In this document: positions 62,086-64,000 of the stretch, one piece after another
How the letters are laid out: the number at the start of each line of letters is the position of its first letter
Position numbering within the stretch: the stretch's first letter is position 1
NCBI GenBank assembly: GCA_029216955.1
Contig: JANAVB010016199.1
Span: 10,229,960 to 10,293,959, forward strand
Length of the DNA: 64,000 nucleotides
Reading direction: 5' to 3'
Origin: Iris pallida
Taxonomy: Eukaryota > Streptophyta > Magnoliopsida > Asparagales > Iridaceae
Position numbers and translations under genes: made by a program
The notes under the pieces: model-generated
Seen by the model: only the letters and a program-made list of their open reading frames with translations
Database searches by the model: none
Told to the model about the DNA's origin: nothing

Positions 62086-64000
62086 ACCCGCACCCACTTT
62101 TCGGGCGTGAGCTCGTGAACAAGCCAGCTACGTATCAAGCCGACTCCAGCCCGACTCGAGTACGTATAAGCTGTCAATATCATGGTATCATGGCTAATAT
62201 GGTAATCTATAGTGTATCTCAATCCACAAGAATATATAAGACACGAATGAACAAGTATGGGTCATGGTCTGCAGCCCACTAGCATATATGTCCGATTAGA
62301 CTCTAAGAATAATATGAGTCTATAAAGCTAAGCTGACAAGCAGGATATATCATGAAAGCACGAGAAAGATAGTAAATCAATAACACTAACAAAGTACCTG
62401 AATCATGCGATTGAAGTCAACTACCACATGCTCAGCTAACTAACTCCGTGCAATCAGCTACCTGAAGAGATCATCAGGTACTCAGAGGACTAGCAAGATA
62501 CATAAAATATGCATACTAATATGACAGTAAATAATATGTATGGGGATAAGAAGGTCCCAGAAAGATATCTAAGGACAACGAGTCGTGTGGAAATATAATT
62601 CTAGACTTGGCTAACTATCAATCAGAACTCCTATAGCTTGTAGTACAATGCAAGATACTCCCAATCTATAGTATTTCAATTGACGTATAAAACAGGATAC
62701 TCTTAGTCGAGATTAGCCAATTCTAGTATCGATCTCCTTTCCTAAAGGATACAAGGTCAAGTAGACTCCTATAAATCGTAGTACAATGCAAGATACTCTC
62801 AATTTATAGTGTCAAAGTCAAGTCAATCAATCAATCAATATATGCTATAGGTCGTAGTATAATGTAAGATACTCCCAATCTATAGTATGTCTCAAGTCAA
62901 GTCAATCAAGCATGATCAAGATAAAAGAATCGGCTATAAGTCGTAGTACAATACAAGATACTCCAATCTATAGTATGTCTCAACTGTAGTACAATGCAAG
63001 ATACTCCCAGTCAAGATTGGTCAAGTTAAGATAAAGATATAGAAATTGACACCTCAATCATGAGATAAGGTAACACAAAAAGACCAATAGTCAAGCAATA
63101 TCGAATATCCTATACATGCACGTAATCTAGAACAAGTAAAACAATCAAGGAAAAACTAATCACAATATGAAAATCATGTAACAATATGAAAAGAAATACA
63201 ATAAAGAAAGAGAAAACAATATAAATACTGTATATGTTCGGCAAGGTATACTTGCCTGTGGTCCTTGCATAAACCATAGTCACAAGTCGAGGATGAGGGA
63301 ATGTCGATCTAGGAGCTGTCAACCTATAACACATATCGCACCATGAACCGTGCACAAAAACTATAAATCAATTCTAATGTTCTAGTTCTAAATTCATGGA
63401 ATAGTGGCTAGTTGGGTTACTAATCTAATAATAATTAATTCTGGAATAATTCACTTAAAAACCTAATTTAACCTAATAATAATCTGAATATAATCTAAAC
63501 ATGCAAGTTTGGCCATCAAAAGTCGTGTTTTCTAATTTTGGAAACCATGGCACACAAATCGAGACGTATCGTTGACTATCTAGTCAAACGCTGTGAACTC
63601 TAAATTTTGAAAGTGTCCCTTGGTAGATTTCAGTGCCACGAGTGCTCTGGATTCAACCGTGCCATAAAATCACGCTTTGGTCAAACGATATCGCCGTTAT
63701 GGCTAATCATGACCAAAACGGTGATCAACCGATCAATTCTGAGTTCAACAGAATAACTAAAATACTAGATGAACAAATTAAATTCTAGAAAAAATATATG
63801 TCGTAGAGCTCTGTGTTAGCTTTTCAAAATTTCAAACGTTCGTGATTTTGATCTCCGTTCCTCCCGGAATCTCGAAAATACCGAAACGTGTCAAGTTTCG
63901 GACAACTAGCACTCTACGAATTTTCCAGAAATTTAGGTTCAGAAATTATGAAAATAAATTACATATTCAGAAACTATATCTCAATACGCTTCCAACAAAA
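62086..64000 (-). repeat. Tekay/Del-type LTR, minus strand, runs past the window
   Basis: Starts TGTCACGACCCGCACCC; the reverse complement of the Tek-1 LTR end (GGGCGCGGGTCGTGACA) is nearly the same. Downstream is AT-rich, with five tandem-like units at 62640-63010, then sequence with GATCTCCGTTCCTCCCGGAAT near 63851 that recalls the diverged repeats of Tek-1. No coding region. It is a relative of Tek-1 in the opposite orientation. Confidence 0.6.
62640..63020 (+). repeat. Tandem-like repeat in the minus-strand Tekay-type LTR
   Basis: Five copies of CGTAGTACAATGCAAGATAC plus TCCCAATCTATAGTA, starting about 62640, 62777, 62853, 62942 and 62985, separated by CAAGTCAAGTCAATCAA-type spacers. Confidence 0.8.

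Overview
This is plant nuclear repeat DNA, and almost every base I can assign belongs to nested LTR retrotransposons. The organism cannot be named from the sequence. The mix (Ty3 Tat, Athila-like and Tekay/Del-like elements, Ty1 Sirevirus-like elements, a CACTA-like fragment, plant TATA boxes and AATAAA signals) fits a flowering plant, probably a eudicot. I found no intact host gene, tRNA, rRNA or CRISPR array.

Layout. (1) 1-15334: Tat-1, a Ty3/gypsy element of the Tat lineage, plus strand, truncated at the window's left edge. It carries a gag leader, gag, protease, reverse transcriptase, two RNase H domains, integrase and a 3' LTR (14347-15334). Between pol and the LTR it has a large antisense gene (9417-14191, minus) with its own TATA box, four exons, a plant-mobile-domain-like core and a coiled-coil tail, and a second small antisense ORF (8267-8590). 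(2) 15335-about 17960: Tat-B, the 3' end of another Tat element with the first two exons of the same kind of antisense gene and an LTR. (3) About 17960-20650: an LTR-like fragment on the minus strand, an inverted piece of Tat leader, and a decayed Ty1 Sirevirus-like LTR plus gag. (4) About 20660-23100: Tat-type tail and LTR, with a 46-bp minisatellite and duplicated promoters. (5) About 23100-58636: Tat-2, split by three insertions: Tek-1 (26286-37848; 4.4-kb LTRs around a non-coding core, in gag), Ath-1 (42556-47640; Athila-like derivative, in integrase) and Sir-1 (49980-58594; Sirevirus-like derivative, in the antisense gene). Each insertion has a 5-bp target duplication and the interrupted reading frame resumes across it. 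(6) 58637-about 61580: Sir-2, a minus-strand Sirevirus-like 3' LTR with an env-like pseudogene. (7) 61582-62015: CACTA-like end. (8) 62086-64000: a minus-strand Tekay-type LTR running out of the window.

How the parts work together. In Tat elements gag-pol runs from the 5' LTR, while the antisense gene runs from a promoter just outside the 3' LTR, so the two transcripts converge. Poly(A) signals on both strands lie between them. The antisense gene architecture (TATA, basic first exon, phase-1 intron, mobile-domain-like region, acidic linker, coiled coil) is visible in whole or part in three diverged Tat copies, which argues that it is a maintained element gene. All copies here are decayed: the stops are mostly of the kind left by C-to-T changes, and there are several frameshifts.
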